From contig URTS01000033.1 in NCBI GenBank assembly GCA_900550685.1, forward strand, positions 1 to 16,008: 16,008 nt of DNA. Reading direction: 5' to 3'. The position numbers and the translations under genes are program-made. Below are positions 6,697 to 13,854 of the stretch, in pieces. The notes beneath the pieces are model-generated. The model did no database searches and was not told where the DNA came from. It saw only the letters and a list, made by a program, of their open reading frames with translations. Source of the stretch: an uncultured Oscillibacter sp. GTDB lineage: Bacteria > Bacillota > Clostridia > Oscillospirales > Oscillospiraceae. How positions within the stretch are numbered: the stretch's first letter is position 1; each line of letters starts with the position of its first letter.

Positions 6697-7428
6697 ATGA
6701 AAACTGCATTGGTCACCGGGGCCTCCCGGGGCATTGGCCGGGCTGTGGCCCGGGAACTGGCCCATCAGGGCTGGGCGGTCGGCATCAACTATCTGAACCG
6801 GGCGGATAAGGCCCGGGAACTGGTAGAAGAACTGACAGCAGCGGGCTGTCATGCCGCCATGTTCCAGGCCGATGTCGCGGACAGCGCCGCCGTGGCCGAG
6901 ATGGTCCGGAAGCTGGGCGAGACCTTCAGCCCGGTAGAGTTGGTGGTGAACAACGCCGGTGTGTCGGGCCAGGGGTTGTTTCAGGATACCACTGACGAGA
7001 TGTGGGACCGGTATCTGGCGGTGAATCTGAGCGGCGCCCGGAACACCATCAAGGCGGCCCTGCCCCACATGATCTCTGAGAAGCGGGGCTGCATCGTCAA
7101 TATTTCCTCCATCTGGGGCCAGCGGGGCGCCAGCTGCGAGGTGGCCTACGCCTGCACCAAGGCGGGCATCATCGCCCTGACCCGGTCATTGGCTATGGAA
7201 TTGGCCCCCTCCGGCATCCGGGTGAACTGCGTGGCTCCCGGCGTCATCAACACCGACATGGTGCAGGTACTGGGACAGGAGACCGTGGAGGAGCTGATCC
7301 GCGAGACGCCTCTGGGCCGCTTGGGAACACCCGAGGATATCGCCTATGCCGTGGCATTCTTCGCCTCGGAGCGGGCAGGCTTTATCACCGGTCAGGTCCT
7401 CACCGCCGACGGCGGCTTCATTGTGTGA
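6697..7428 (+). CDS. SDR-family reductase (EF-P 5-aminopentanone reductase or FabG type)
   Basis: A 243-residue classical short-chain dehydrogenase, NADPH type. The TGASRGIG loop is at 7-14, NNAG at 85-88, and the catalytic Ser138, Tyr151 and Lys155 are in NISSIWG and YACTK. The end is TGQVLTADGGFIV. The motif SSIWGQRGASCEVAY and the TPLGRLGTPEDIA segment resemble the YmfI group, which reduces the 5-aminopentanone group on a lysine of elongation factor P in Firmicutes. FabG-type 3-oxoacyl-ACP reductases are close paralogues, and sequence alone does not separate them here. Neither efp nor fab genes are in the window to help. ATG 6697 follows AGGAGGG by six bases; an open frame further upstream has no ribosome binding site and lies in the leader. 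The gene is flanked by its own promoter and terminator. Confidence 0.85.
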   Translation: MKTALVTGASRGIGRAVARELAHQGWAVGINYLNRADKARELVEELTAAGCHAAMFQADVADSAAVAEMVRKLGETFSPVELVVNNAGVSGQGLFQDTTDEMWDRYLAVNLSGARNTIKAALPHMISEKRGCIVNISSIWGQRGASCEVAYACTKAGIIALTRSLAMELAPSGIRVNCVAPGVINTDMVQVLGQETVEELIRETPLGRLGTPEDIAYAVAFFASERAGFITGQVLTADGGFIV

Positions 7429-7440
7429 GCATATGTAAAT

Positions 7441-7473
7441 AAAAAGGACTGCCGCGCAGCGGCAGTCCTTTTT
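7441..7473. terminator. Bidirectional terminator between the SDR gene and the 24-codon minus-strand ORF
   Basis: A perfect 15-bp stem (7441-7455 with 7459-7473) with a 3-base loop and A/T-run arm ends, so it can stop transcription from either side. The stop codon of the minus-strand small ORF lies at its edge. Confidence 0.9.
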
Positions 7474-7546
7474 ATCGTTCGCTGATCTCCCAGGTGTCCT
7501 GAAAAATCAGATCGTCCACATCGCCCATGGGCTTTTGCGGTTCCAT
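7472..7546 (-). CDS. Possible 24-residue acidic small protein
   Basis: On the minus strand, ATG at 7546-7544 and TAA at 7474-7472 enclose 24 codons. AAGGAGGGG (complement of 7553-7561) lies six bases before the ATG, a near-ideal ribosome binding site. The peptide starts MEPQKPMGDVDDLIFQDTW and carries six Asp/Glu against two basic residues before a final Arg. It has no membrane segment or signal. Its end abuts the bidirectional terminator, giving a complete unit. A TATACT at 7586-7581 (minus) could serve as a -10, but no good -35 is seen. I do not recognise a family. It may be a real small protein or a chance ORF; the ribosome binding site and terminator favour a gene. Confidence 0.45.
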   Translation of the reverse strand: MEPQKPMGDVDDLIFQDTWEISER

Positions 7547-7590
7547 ATGCGTCCCCTCCTTGCAGAATATCAACTTACACAGTATATGCC

Positions 7591-7628
7591 GTTCCGGGTG
7601 CGGAATTGCACGAAACCGTGCACGGAAC
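7591..7628. repeat. Interrupted inverted repeat upstream of the helicase promoter
   Basis: The outer arms are 7591-7596 with 7623-7628 and the inner arms 7607-7612 with 7617-7622, around an AAAC loop, with a 10-base bulge on the left side. It lies between the candidate -10 of the small minus-strand ORF and the helicase promoter. It could be a protein-binding site or a DNA/RNA hairpin; its role is unknown. The rest of 7547-7720 shows only the promoter and ribosome binding site described separately. Confidence 0.4.
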
Positions 7629-7662
7629 GGCCCACTTTTTTGCGCCGCCGTGGCGGCCAGCC

Positions 7663-7691
7663 TTTACAAACGGCGAAAAAATGTGTATAAT
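7663..7691 (+). promoter_or_regulatory. Strong sigma-A promoter of the helicase/lipoprotein operon
   Basis: TTTACA (7663-7668), exactly 17 bases, then TATAAT (7686-7691). The predicted start near 7698 gives a leader of only about 30 nt. This lacks the long structured leader often found on cold-shock helicases. Confidence 0.85.
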
Positions 7692-7726
7692 ACACTTAAT
7701 TATGTGCAAATGCGAGGAAAATGACC

Positions 7727-8881
7727 ATGGAACTGACACAAGGCGTCCGGTTTGACACGTTGGAGCTGTCGCCGGAGATCCTGCGCGCCCTGATGGAGCG
7801 CAATATTGTACAATCCACCCCGGTGCAGGCGGGCTGCATCCCCCCCATGCTGGCATGGCGGGACGTGATCGCCAAGGCCCCCACCGGCACCGGCAAGACC
7901 TTTGCCTACGGTATCCCCATTGTGGAGCATATCGACCCGGAGGACGAAAGTGTCCAGGCAGTGATTCTGGCCCCCACCCGGGAACTGGCCATCCAGATCA
8001 CCGACGAGCTGCGGCTGCTCTACACCTATAAGCCCGGCATCCGGGCGGTGTGCCTGTACGGCGGCGCCCCCATCGGCCGCCAGATCGACGCCCTGAAAAA
8101 GCACCCCCAGATCGTGGTGGCCACGCCGGGGCGGCTCTCCGACCACATGAAGCGCCGCACCGTCCGGGTGGATACGGCGAAAACCGTGGTGCTGGACGAG
8201 GCGGACCGGATGCTGGATATGGGCTTTATCCACGATGTGACCCGGCTGCTGGACCGCATGGACAAGCGGAAGAACCTGGGCCTTTTCTCCGCCACCATCT
8301 CCCGGGAGGTCATGGACATCGCCTGGGTGTACCAGCGGGACGCGGAGGAGGTCACCGTCCGGGAGGACGAGCAGAACAAGCCGGACATCAAGCAGTTCCG
8401 CATGGATGTCAGCTACGACGGCAAGGCGGAGGCCATTGCCAGAATCCTGAACGAGACCGGCTTTGACCGCAGCATGGTGTTCTGCAACACCAAGGGCAAC
8501 ACGGAGCGGATCACCAAGTTTTTGCAGATGCGGGGCATCGATGCCCAGTGCATCCACGGCGACATTCCCCAGAAGAAGCGGGAGCAGGTGATGGACCTGT
8601 TCCGCAAGGGCAAGCTGCGGGTGTTTGTCTCCACCGATGTGGCGGCCCGGGGCATCGACGTGGACGATGTGGACATCGTATTCAACTGCGATATCCCCGA
8701 CGAGAACCAGGACTATGTTCACCGGATCGGCCGTACCGGCCGGGCCAGACGGCAGGGCGTGGCCGTCAGCTTTGTGGCGGATTTCCCCTCCAAGATCCGG
8801 ATGGACGACATCGCCAAGAATACCCGCAACGAGATCCTGCCGGTGAAATTTGACGAAAACGGCAAGCTGACCATGGCATGA
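7727..8881 (+). CDS. DEAD-box ATP-dependent RNA helicase
   Basis: A 384-residue RNA helicase that unwinds or remodels RNA during ribosome assembly, mRNA decay or cold adaptation. All core motifs are present: Phe9 and Q-motif Gln34, motif I APTGTGKT (51-58), Ia PTREL (83-87), Ib TPGR (133-136), II DEAD (157-160), III SAT (188-190), IV VFCNTK, V STDVAARGID (302-311) and VI HRIGRTGR (332-339). It ends soon after the second RecA domain, with no DbpA-type or basic RNA-binding tail, so it is a minimal helicase of the CshB/RhlE size range. ATG 7727 is chosen over ATG 7721 because GAGGA at 7714-7718 is eight bases from the former and only two from the latter. A solute-binding lipoprotein gene follows 17 bases later in the same transcript. 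Confidence 0.95.
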   Translation: MELTQGVRFDTLELSPEILRALMERNIVQSTPVQAGCIPPMLAWRDVIAKAPTGTGKTFAYGIPIVEHIDPEDESVQAVILAPTRELAIQITDELRLLYTYKPGIRAVCLYGGAPIGRQIDALKKHPQIVVATPGRLSDHMKRRTVRVDTAKTVVLDEADRMLDMGFIHDVTRLLDRMDKRKNLGLFSATISREVMDIAWVYQRDAEEVTVREDEQNKPDIKQFRMDVSYDGKAEAIARILNETGFDRSMVFCNTKGNTERITKFLQMRGIDAQCIHGDIPQKKREQVMDLFRKGKLRVFVSTDVAARGIDVDDVDIVFNCDIPDENQDYVHRIGRTGRARRQGVAVSFVADFPSKIRMDDIAKNTRNEILPVKFDENGKLTMA

Positions 8882-8898
8882 GCCGTGAAGGAGCCTGT

Positions 8899-10602
8899 AT
8901 GAAGCTTTGGAAACGAGGGCTGGCTCTGGTGCTGGCGGTGTCGGCCTGCTTCACCCTGCTGGCCGCCTGCGGCCAGGCGGAGCCGGTGGGGGACCAGCTG
9001 GCCCTGGCGGTCTGCATCGGGGAGACCCCTGCCACCTACGACCCCATTTATGCGGAGGAGCCCGGAGAGCAGTCCATCCTGAACCACCTGTATGAAAACC
9101 TGATGCGGCTGGAGCAGGACGAAAACGGCCAAACCGTTGCCGTGAACGGCGCGGCCCGGAGCGTGGACGTGAAGGAAAATGCCGACGGCACCGTGACCTA
9201 CACCTTCCGCCTCCGGGGCGGAAAGTGGTCCGACGGCGTGGAAGTGAAGGCCGGCGATTTCGTATACGCCTGGCAGCGGCTGGCGGACCCCGCCACCGGT
9301 TCTGCCTACGCGCCGCTGCTGTCCATCGTCAGCGGCTACGACGCGGCCCGCTCCAGCGGCGACATGAGCCAGCTGGCGGTGACGGCCAAGAACAGCACCA
9401 CCCTGGTGGTGACGCTGAACGGCCAGTACGACTGGTTCTTGCGGGAGGTGTGCACCTCCATCGCCACCATGCCCCTGCGGCAGGATGTGGTCCAGCGGCT
9501 GAAGCAGAAGGCGGACGAGGCCAACGCGGCCCTGCCGGAAGGGGAGGTTGTGAACCGCTGGTGGTCCGACCCCACCCAGCTGGTGACCAACGGCCCCTAT
9601 GTGGCCAGCGCCGGGGAGGAGACCTCCCTGACCCTGACGGAAAACACCGCTTACGGCAAGAAACTCACCGGCCCCACGGAGCTGACCTTCCGCTTTGGTG
9701 ACAACGCCGCCGCCCAGATCCTCTACGACCAGGGCGTGGTGGACGTGGTCTGGCCCCTGACCGAGGAGCAGATGGCGGAACAGAAGGCGGAGAATGAGGA
9801 CTGGCAGGCAGACCCGGTGCTGGAGACCTATTCGGTGCTCTTCAACTGCGGCAAGCTGGAGGATGAGCAGATCCGCAAGGCGCTGAGCCTGGCCATTGAC
9901 CGGGATGCCCTGACGGAGCTGGTAGGCGTCACCGCCCAGGCGGCCACGGGACTGGTGCCCCCCGGCGTACCGGAGGGGGAGGCGGATTTCCGCACCACCG
10001 GCGGCGACCTGCTGGATAACGACGGCGGCACCTATGAGATCCGCTGCCAGGAGGCGGTGGAGCTGATGCAGGAGGCCGGCTATGACCGGGGCAGCGACCT
10101 GAGCGCGGAACTGGGCACCCTGGAATACCTGTATGTGGACGAGGGGACCAATGCCGCCGTGGCATCGGCCCTGTGCGGCATGTGGAACCAGTGCCTGGGA
10201 CTGAATGTGACCCCCAGGGCCGTGGAAAAAACGGAGCTGATGACGGCCCTCCGCAGCGGCAGCTACACCCTGGCCGGTCTGGGGCTGGACGCCGTGTGCA
10301 ATGACGCGGAGTGCTTCCTCATGGACTGGACCACCGGCAACGCGGACAACTACCTCCACTATGAAAACAGCGCCTACGACACCCTCATGTCCATCATCGC
10401 CAGCGCCAAGGACGGTACCGCCCGGATGGGCTGTCTCCACGACGCGGAGGACCTGATCCTGGAGATCGACTGCGCGCTGGCACCCCTCTACACCACCGGC
10501 ACCGCCTGGCAGCTGCGGGACACCTACCAGGGCGGTTTCCGGGACCCGCGGGGTTGGTTCGATTTCCGGAGCGTGTACCTGAAGCCTGTCACCGTCCAGT
10601 AA
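8899..10602 (+). CDS. Peptide-type ABC transporter substrate-binding lipoprotein (family 5)
   Basis: A 567-residue solute-binding protein of the OppA/DppA (SBP family 5) type, which captures oligopeptides outside the membrane and delivers them to an ABC permease. It begins MKLWKRGLALVLAVSACFTL and has the lipobox LAAC with Cys24, so it is a lipid-anchored surface protein. Family segments include the early LYENLMRLEQD, TYTFRLRGGKWSDGVEVKAGDFVYAWQR (reduced here to the FRLRGGKWSDG core), NGPYVASA and IRKALSLAIDRDAL. ATG 8899 follows AAGGAG by five bases, and only 17 bases separate it from the helicase, so the two are co-transcribed. No permease or ATPase genes are next to it; it is an orphan binding protein that must use a transporter encoded elsewhere or act as a sensor. 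The ligand is not predictable from sequence. Confidence 0.92.
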   Translation: MKLWKRGLALVLAVSACFTLLAACGQAEPVGDQLALAVCIGETPATYDPIYAEEPGEQSILNHLYENLMRLEQDENGQTVAVNGAARSVDVKENADGTVTYTFRLRGGKWSDGVEVKAGDFVYAWQRLADPATGSAYAPLLSIVSGYDAARSSGDMSQLAVTAKNSTTLVVTLNGQYDWFLREVCTSIATMPLRQDVVQRLKQKADEANAALPEGEVVNRWWSDPTQLVTNGPYVASAGEETSLTLTENTAYGKKLTGPTELTFRFGDNAAAQILYDQGVVDVVWPLTEEQMAEQKAENEDWQADPVLETYSVLFNCGKLEDEQIRKALSLAIDRDALTELVGVTAQAATGLVPPGVPEGEADFRTTGGDLLDNDGGTYEIRCQEAVELMQEAGYDRGSDLSAELGTLEYLYVDEGTNAAVASALCGMWNQCLGLNVTPRAVEKTELMTALRSGSYTLAGLGLDAVCNDAECFLMDWTTGNADNYLHYENSAYDTLMSIIASAKDGTARMGCLHDAEDLILEIDCALAPLYTTGTAWQLRDTYQGGFRDPRGWFDFRSVYLKPVTVQ

Positions 10603-10616
10603 TACACTATTATAAT

Positions 10617-10651
10617 AAAGAAGCGGAAGGCATAGCCTTCCACTTCTTTTT
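10617..10651. terminator. Bidirectional terminator between the lipoprotein gene and rpoN
   Basis: The arms 10617-10631 and 10635-10649 pair with one C-A mismatch around an ATA loop. A-run and T-run ends serve both converging genes. It lies 14 bases after the lipoprotein stop codon and abuts the rpoN stop codon. Confidence 0.85.
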
Positions 10652-11998
10652 CTATTTCCGGTGCCGCCGGGCGGTGGAGGAGCCGATTCCCAGCTCCATC
10701 CGGTACTTGGCCACGGTCCGCCGGGCCAGGGGGATGCCCTCCTGTTCCAGCAGCTGGCAGAGGATCTGGTCGCTGAGGGGATGGGCGGGGTCCTCGTCCT
10801 TCAGGTGCAGCAGCAGCCGCTGCTTCACCGCCTGGCGGGACATGCCCTGGCGGCCTACCGCCCGGCTGAAAAAGTACCGCAGGGGGTAGGTGCCCTGGCG
10901 GCACTGAAGATACTTGTCCCGCACCGCCCGGGAGACGGTGGAAGGGTGCAGCTCTAGTGCCTCCGCCAGGGAGGACAGGTTCATGGGGGTCAGCTCCGTA
11001 GTAGCCCCTTCAAAAAAGGAATGCTGGGCATCCAGAATGGCCTGGGCGCAGCGGCGCAGGGTGCCGCCCCGGCGTTCCAGGCTTTCCAGCAGCCACTTGG
11101 TCTGCCGCAGCTTTTCCTTTAAGTAGGTGCGGGTCTCCGGGTCGTCGCTGGCCTTGGCCATGTCGCTGTAGTAGGGGTTGACGGTGATCCTGGGCATGTA
11201 GTATTCGTTCAGCATGACCCGCAGTTCTCCGTCCAGCTCCACAACGAACACGTCGGGCCGGGCGTAAATGGTGGGCTCCGCAGGCTGAAAGGCCTGGCCG
11301 GGATGGGGGTCCAGGGCGGCAATGGCTTTTTCCGCCGCTTGGATCTCCGCCGTGGTGATGCCCAGGGCCTTGGAGATGGGGCCGTAGTGCTTCCGGCTCA
11401 GCTCCGTCAGGAACCGGGCGGCGATGTCCATGGCGTAGGGAACGGTTTTCTTCTGGCGGCTCAGCTGTAATACCAGACATTCCGCCAGGTTCCGGGCGCC
11501 TACGCCGGCAGGCTCCAGGGATTGGACAATGTCCAGAGCCTGATCCACCATGGCCTGGGGAATTTTCATCTCCGTCAGGCCGTCCAGGTCCTCCTGGGCC
11601 AGGTAGCCGTCCTCGTCCACCATCTCCGCCATGTATTTTGTCAGGGCCAGCAGCGGCTTGGACAGCCGCTTCCGCTCCAGCTGGTCGGCCAGAAATGCGG
11701 ACAGGCTGTCCAGTTCCTTGTCCAGGGCCCCCGGTTCCATGGCGGAGCCCTCCTCATGGGTGAAGGAGGAGCCGAAGTTCCCGGCATCCAGCCAGCTGGC
11801 CTTCTGCCGCAGTTCCGCGTAGGAGGCCCGGAGGTCCGGGGCGTCGCTGAGTTCCAGGGTGGGGTTTTCCTCAGACAGCTTTCCCAGGTAGTCCAGAAGC
11901 TCCTGGGAGTTCATCTGCAGAACTTCCATGGATTGCAGCAGCTGGGGCGTCAGCTTCAGCTCCTGCCGCAGTTCTGTTTTTAAAGAAACCAGGCTCAC
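10652..11998 (-). CDS. rpoN: RNA polymerase sigma-54 factor
   Basis: Sigma-54 (called SigL in Bacillus) directs RNA polymerase to -24/-12 promoters and needs an AAA+ activator to open them. The 448-residue length is normal. Region I is Gln/Leu-rich (LTPQLLQSMEVLQMNSQELLDYL, here starting at residue 17 and shown by its LLQSMEVLQM core). The core-binding domain contains LEPAGVGARNLAECL. The DNA-binding part has an HTH around LSSLAEALELHPSTVSRAV, and the RpoN box ARRTVAKYR is at 425-433. The start is a GTG at 11998: it places region I correctly, AAGGAG lies ten bases upstream, and no in-frame ATG is nearby. The ribosome binding site overlaps the stop codon of the activator gene upstream, with a 7-base gap, so the two are one operon and probably translationally coupled. 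Confidence 0.96.
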   Translation of the reverse strand: MSLVSLKTELRQELKLTPQLLQSMEVLQMNSQELLDYLGKLSEENPTLELSDAPDLRASYAELRQKASWLDAGNFGSSFTHEEGSAMEPGALDKELDSLSAFLADQLERKRLSKPLLALTKYMAEMVDEDGYLAQEDLDGLTEMKIPQAMVDQALDIVQSLEPAGVGARNLAECLVLQLSRQKKTVPYAMDIAARFLTELSRKHYGPISKALGITTAEIQAAEKAIAALDPHPGQAFQPAEPTIYARPDVFVVELDGELRVMLNEYYMPRITVNPYYSDMAKASDDPETRTYLKEKLRQTKWLLESLERRGGTLRRCAQAILDAQHSFFEGATTELTPMNLSSLAEALELHPSTVSRAVRDKYLQCRQGTYPLRYFFSRAVGRQGMSRQAVKQRLLLHLKDEDPAHPLSDQILCQLLEQEGIPLARRTVAKYRMELGIGSSTARRHRK

Positions 11999-12005
11999 GG
12001 GGACC

Positions 12006-13433
12006 TCACTCCTTTCTGCCTCCCACGTACTTGGCGATCTTCCGGGCGGCGGTGGCCTGGGAGATGCCCAGATCCTTGGCCACCGCCACGGTGGTGCGGC
12101 AGCGGCGGTAGGATTCCCGGATGATCTGCCCCTCGTAGGCGTTCATCCGCTCTTCCAGGGTCCCGGCGATGGAGGGTGAGGCTTCCGCAGCGTGCGCGCC
12201 GTAGTCCGGAGGAAGGGCCGTGGTGTCCAGAATGGGGTCCTGGGAGGTGATGACCAGCCGCTCCATCAGGTTTTCCAGCTGGCGGACGTTGCCAGGCCAG
12301 CTGAACTGCTCCAGAAAGGACACGAACCGGGGACTGAGGGTCAGCTGCTTGCCGTATTCCCGGCAGAAGCGCTCCAAAAACTGGTAGGCCAGGGGGAGAA
12401 TGTCCTCCGGACGCTGCCGTAGGGGCGGGATGTGGACCCGGATGACGTTCAGCCGGTAGAAAAGGTCGGAGCGGAACAGTCCCCGCTGCACCTCCTCCTC
12501 CAGATTGCGGTTGGTGGCCACGATGAGCCGGAAGTCCAGCTCGATGCGCCGGTTGCTGGACAGGCGCTCGATGGTCTTTTCCTGGATCAGCTGCAATAGC
12601 TTGGATTGGATATGGTGGGGCAGTTCGCCGATCTCGTCCAGAAACAGCGTGCCGTGGTTGGCCAGTTCGATCTTGCCGATCTTGCCGCCGGAGGCCGCGC
12701 CGGTGAACGCGCCCTTTTCATAGCCGAACAATTCGGATTCGATCAGGTTTTCATGGAGCACAGCGCAGTTGACCTCGATAAAGGGGCCGTTGGCCCGGTT
12801 GCTTATGGCGTGAATGGCCTTGGCCACGGCGCTTTTGCCCACGCCGGTCTCCCCGGTAATGAGAATGTTGGCCTTGGTGTTGGCGGTGTTCTGGATCAGG
12901 GTCCACAGCCGCTGCATGGCATTGCTCTTGACTACCAGGTTCGTGGCGGTGGCCCGGAGGCGCAGCTCCGCGATCTCCTGGGAGTACTGCTGCAGGGAGT
13001 CCTGCAGGTGGCGGTAGTTCTGGTGGATGGCGTTGATCTGCTCCATGGACACCGTGTTGAAGCAGACGGCGTATTTCAGCACGCCGTTGTTGTCGAACAG
13101 GGGGATGCCCACGGTCATCACATTTTTGTGGGTGTAGTTGATGGTCTGGGTGGTGGTGATCTTCTTTTTCTGCCGGATGACCTCCGCTGTGACGCAGGGG
13201 GTGAACACACCGGCGGTCTCCAGGTCAAAGGCGGATTTGCCTACAATGGAGTCATGGGCAAAGCCGAAGTTCTGCTCATAGGTTTCACTGACCCGGAGAA
13301 TGGTGCCGTCGGCGTCCGAGAGCATCATATCGTCCGCCAGGACCAGGTTGTTTTTGGGATTGATGATGTCCAGCAGGCCTTTGAGGTTGATGTCGTCATC
13401 AAAGATTTGGGGCAGGGGAGAGGAGTTGGGCAT
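12006..13433 (-). CDS. PAS-domain sigma-54-dependent transcriptional activator
   Basis: A 475-residue enhancer-binding protein. Residues ~25-130 form a PAS-like sensor (LSDADGTILRVSETYEQNFG ... VGIPLFDNNGVLKYAV). A short helical linker with coiled-coil character follows at 130-162. The AAA+ domain at ~165-400 has Walker A GETGVGKS (194-201), the sigma-54 contact loop GAFTGA (241-246), Walker B LFLDEIGE (263-270) and the RQLENLMERLVI end. The C-terminal HTH (RTTVAVAKDLGISQATAARKIAKY) is of the TyrR/Fis type. No receiver domain is present, so it probably responds to a small ligand rather than a kinase. ATG 13433 follows GGAGGTG. It is co-transcribed with rpoN and divergent from a sigma-54 promoter controlling crt and a CoA-transferase, the likely targets. 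Palindromes near its own promoter suggest autoregulation. The ligand is unknown; an acyl-CoA or an amino- or organic-acid substrate would fit the context. Confidence 0.94.
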   Translation of the reverse strand: MPNSSPLPQIFDDDINLKGLLDIINPKNNLVLADDMMLSDADGTILRVSETYEQNFGFAHDSIVGKSAFDLETAGVFTPCVTAEVIRQKKKITTTQTINYTHKNVMTVGIPLFDNNGVLKYAVCFNTVSMEQINAIHQNYRHLQDSLQQYSQEIAELRLRATATNLVVKSNAMQRLWTLIQNTANTKANILITGETGVGKSAVAKAIHAISNRANGPFIEVNCAVLHENLIESELFGYEKGAFTGAASGGKIGKIELANHGTLFLDEIGELPHHIQSKLLQLIQEKTIERLSSNRRIELDFRLIVATNRNLEEEVQRGLFRSDLFYRLNVIRVHIPPLRQRPEDILPLAYQFLERFCREYGKQLTLSPRFVSFLEQFSWPGNVRQLENLMERLVITSQDPILDTTALPPDYGAHAAEASPSIAGTLEERMNAYEGQIIRESYRRCRTTVAVAKDLGISQATAARKIAKYVGGRKE

Positions 13434-13455
13434 GGGACACCTCCGAAAGAAAATC

Positions 13456-13471
13456 TATTCATTTCTGATTA
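13456..13471. promoter_or_regulatory. Candidate activator binding site A (imperfect)
   Basis: TATTC-N6-GATTA, one mismatch from the TATTC-N6-GAATA palindrome seen twice more in this region. It overlaps the -10 and predicted start site of the activator gene and lies 21 bases (two helical turns) from site B. Confidence 0.45.
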
Positions 13472-13478
13472 TAGCATA
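13468..13478 (-). promoter_or_regulatory. Extended -10 promoter of the activator-rpoN operon
   Basis: On the minus strand, TATGC directly precedes TATAAT (13473-13468), a perfect TRTGn extended -10; no strong -35 is seen at 17 bases. The predicted start near 13461 gives a leader of about 27 nt. It lies between or under palindrome copies A and B, so a bound regulator should affect it. Confidence 0.65.
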
Positions 13479-13492
13479 TTCAAAAACGAATA
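13477..13492. promoter_or_regulatory. Candidate activator binding site B
   Basis: TATTC-AAAAAC-GAATA, with perfect 5-base arms and the same 6-base spacing as site C. It covers the -35 side of the activator promoter and may mediate autoregulation. Confidence 0.55.
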
Positions 13493-13600
13493 GAAAGGGA
13501 AATTAGACGAATTTTCCCGGTTGATTTTCACAGAAAACGAACGCTCTTTTTGATGTTCTACAAAAACCCGGGACCGAAGGCCGTGCAAAGCTCAGCGGAT

Positions 13601-13622
13601 GCCTATTCAATTTTGAATAGGC
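13601..13622. promoter_or_regulatory. Candidate upstream activator site C (perfect palindrome)
   Basis: Two perfect 10-base arms (13601-13610 and 13613-13622) are separated by TT and contain the TATTC-N6-GAATA core at 13604-13619. It is centred about 145 bases upstream of the predicted sigma-54 start site, the usual range for enhancer sites of AAA+ activators that act by DNA looping. Its core starts 127 bases from that of site B, close to a whole number of helical turns. Confidence 0.7.
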
Positions 13623-13732
13623 CGGGGAAGAGCGGCCGGGATCAGCGGAAAATCCCGGAAAATGTGTTGGGGAAAACGGTCAAAATACGCAGATATTCGA
13701 CTTTTCTTTTATGAAAACTGCTGCATGAAAAT

Positions 13733-13748
13733 TGGCATGCAGTTTGCT
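13733..13748 (+). promoter_or_regulatory. Sigma-54 (-24/-12) promoter of the crt/CoA-transferase operon
   Basis: TGGCAT-N5-TTGCT against the consensus TGGCAC-N5-TTGCW: a single mismatch, with the invariant GG (13734-13735) and GC (13746-13747) correctly spaced. The predicted start is near 13759, leaving about 95 nt of leader before ATG 13855. rpoN and a matching activator are encoded divergently next door. The intervening DNA (13623-13732) shows no gene and no other strong promoter. Confidence 0.85.
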
Positions 13749-13854
13749 ATAATATTGAACGTATCGCTGCGTATACACGACGGATATCGTCCTGCATCCG
13801 CAGTGTGATACCGAATTCGCATGGGCAATGCATTTAATGAGGAGGAAACCATTT

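Noticed and set aside
8719..10440. Long minus-strand open frame opposite the binding-protein gene
   Set aside because: The plus strand encodes a clear lipoprotein with lipobox and family motifs. The reverse frame is His/Gly/Gln-rich, with no motifs or ribosome binding site.
13748..13753. TATAAT overlapping the -12 element of the sigma-54 promoter, suggesting a sigma-A promoter for crt
   Set aside because: No acceptable -35 hexamer lies 16-18 bases upstream and no TGn extension is present, whereas the -24/-12 match is almost perfect.
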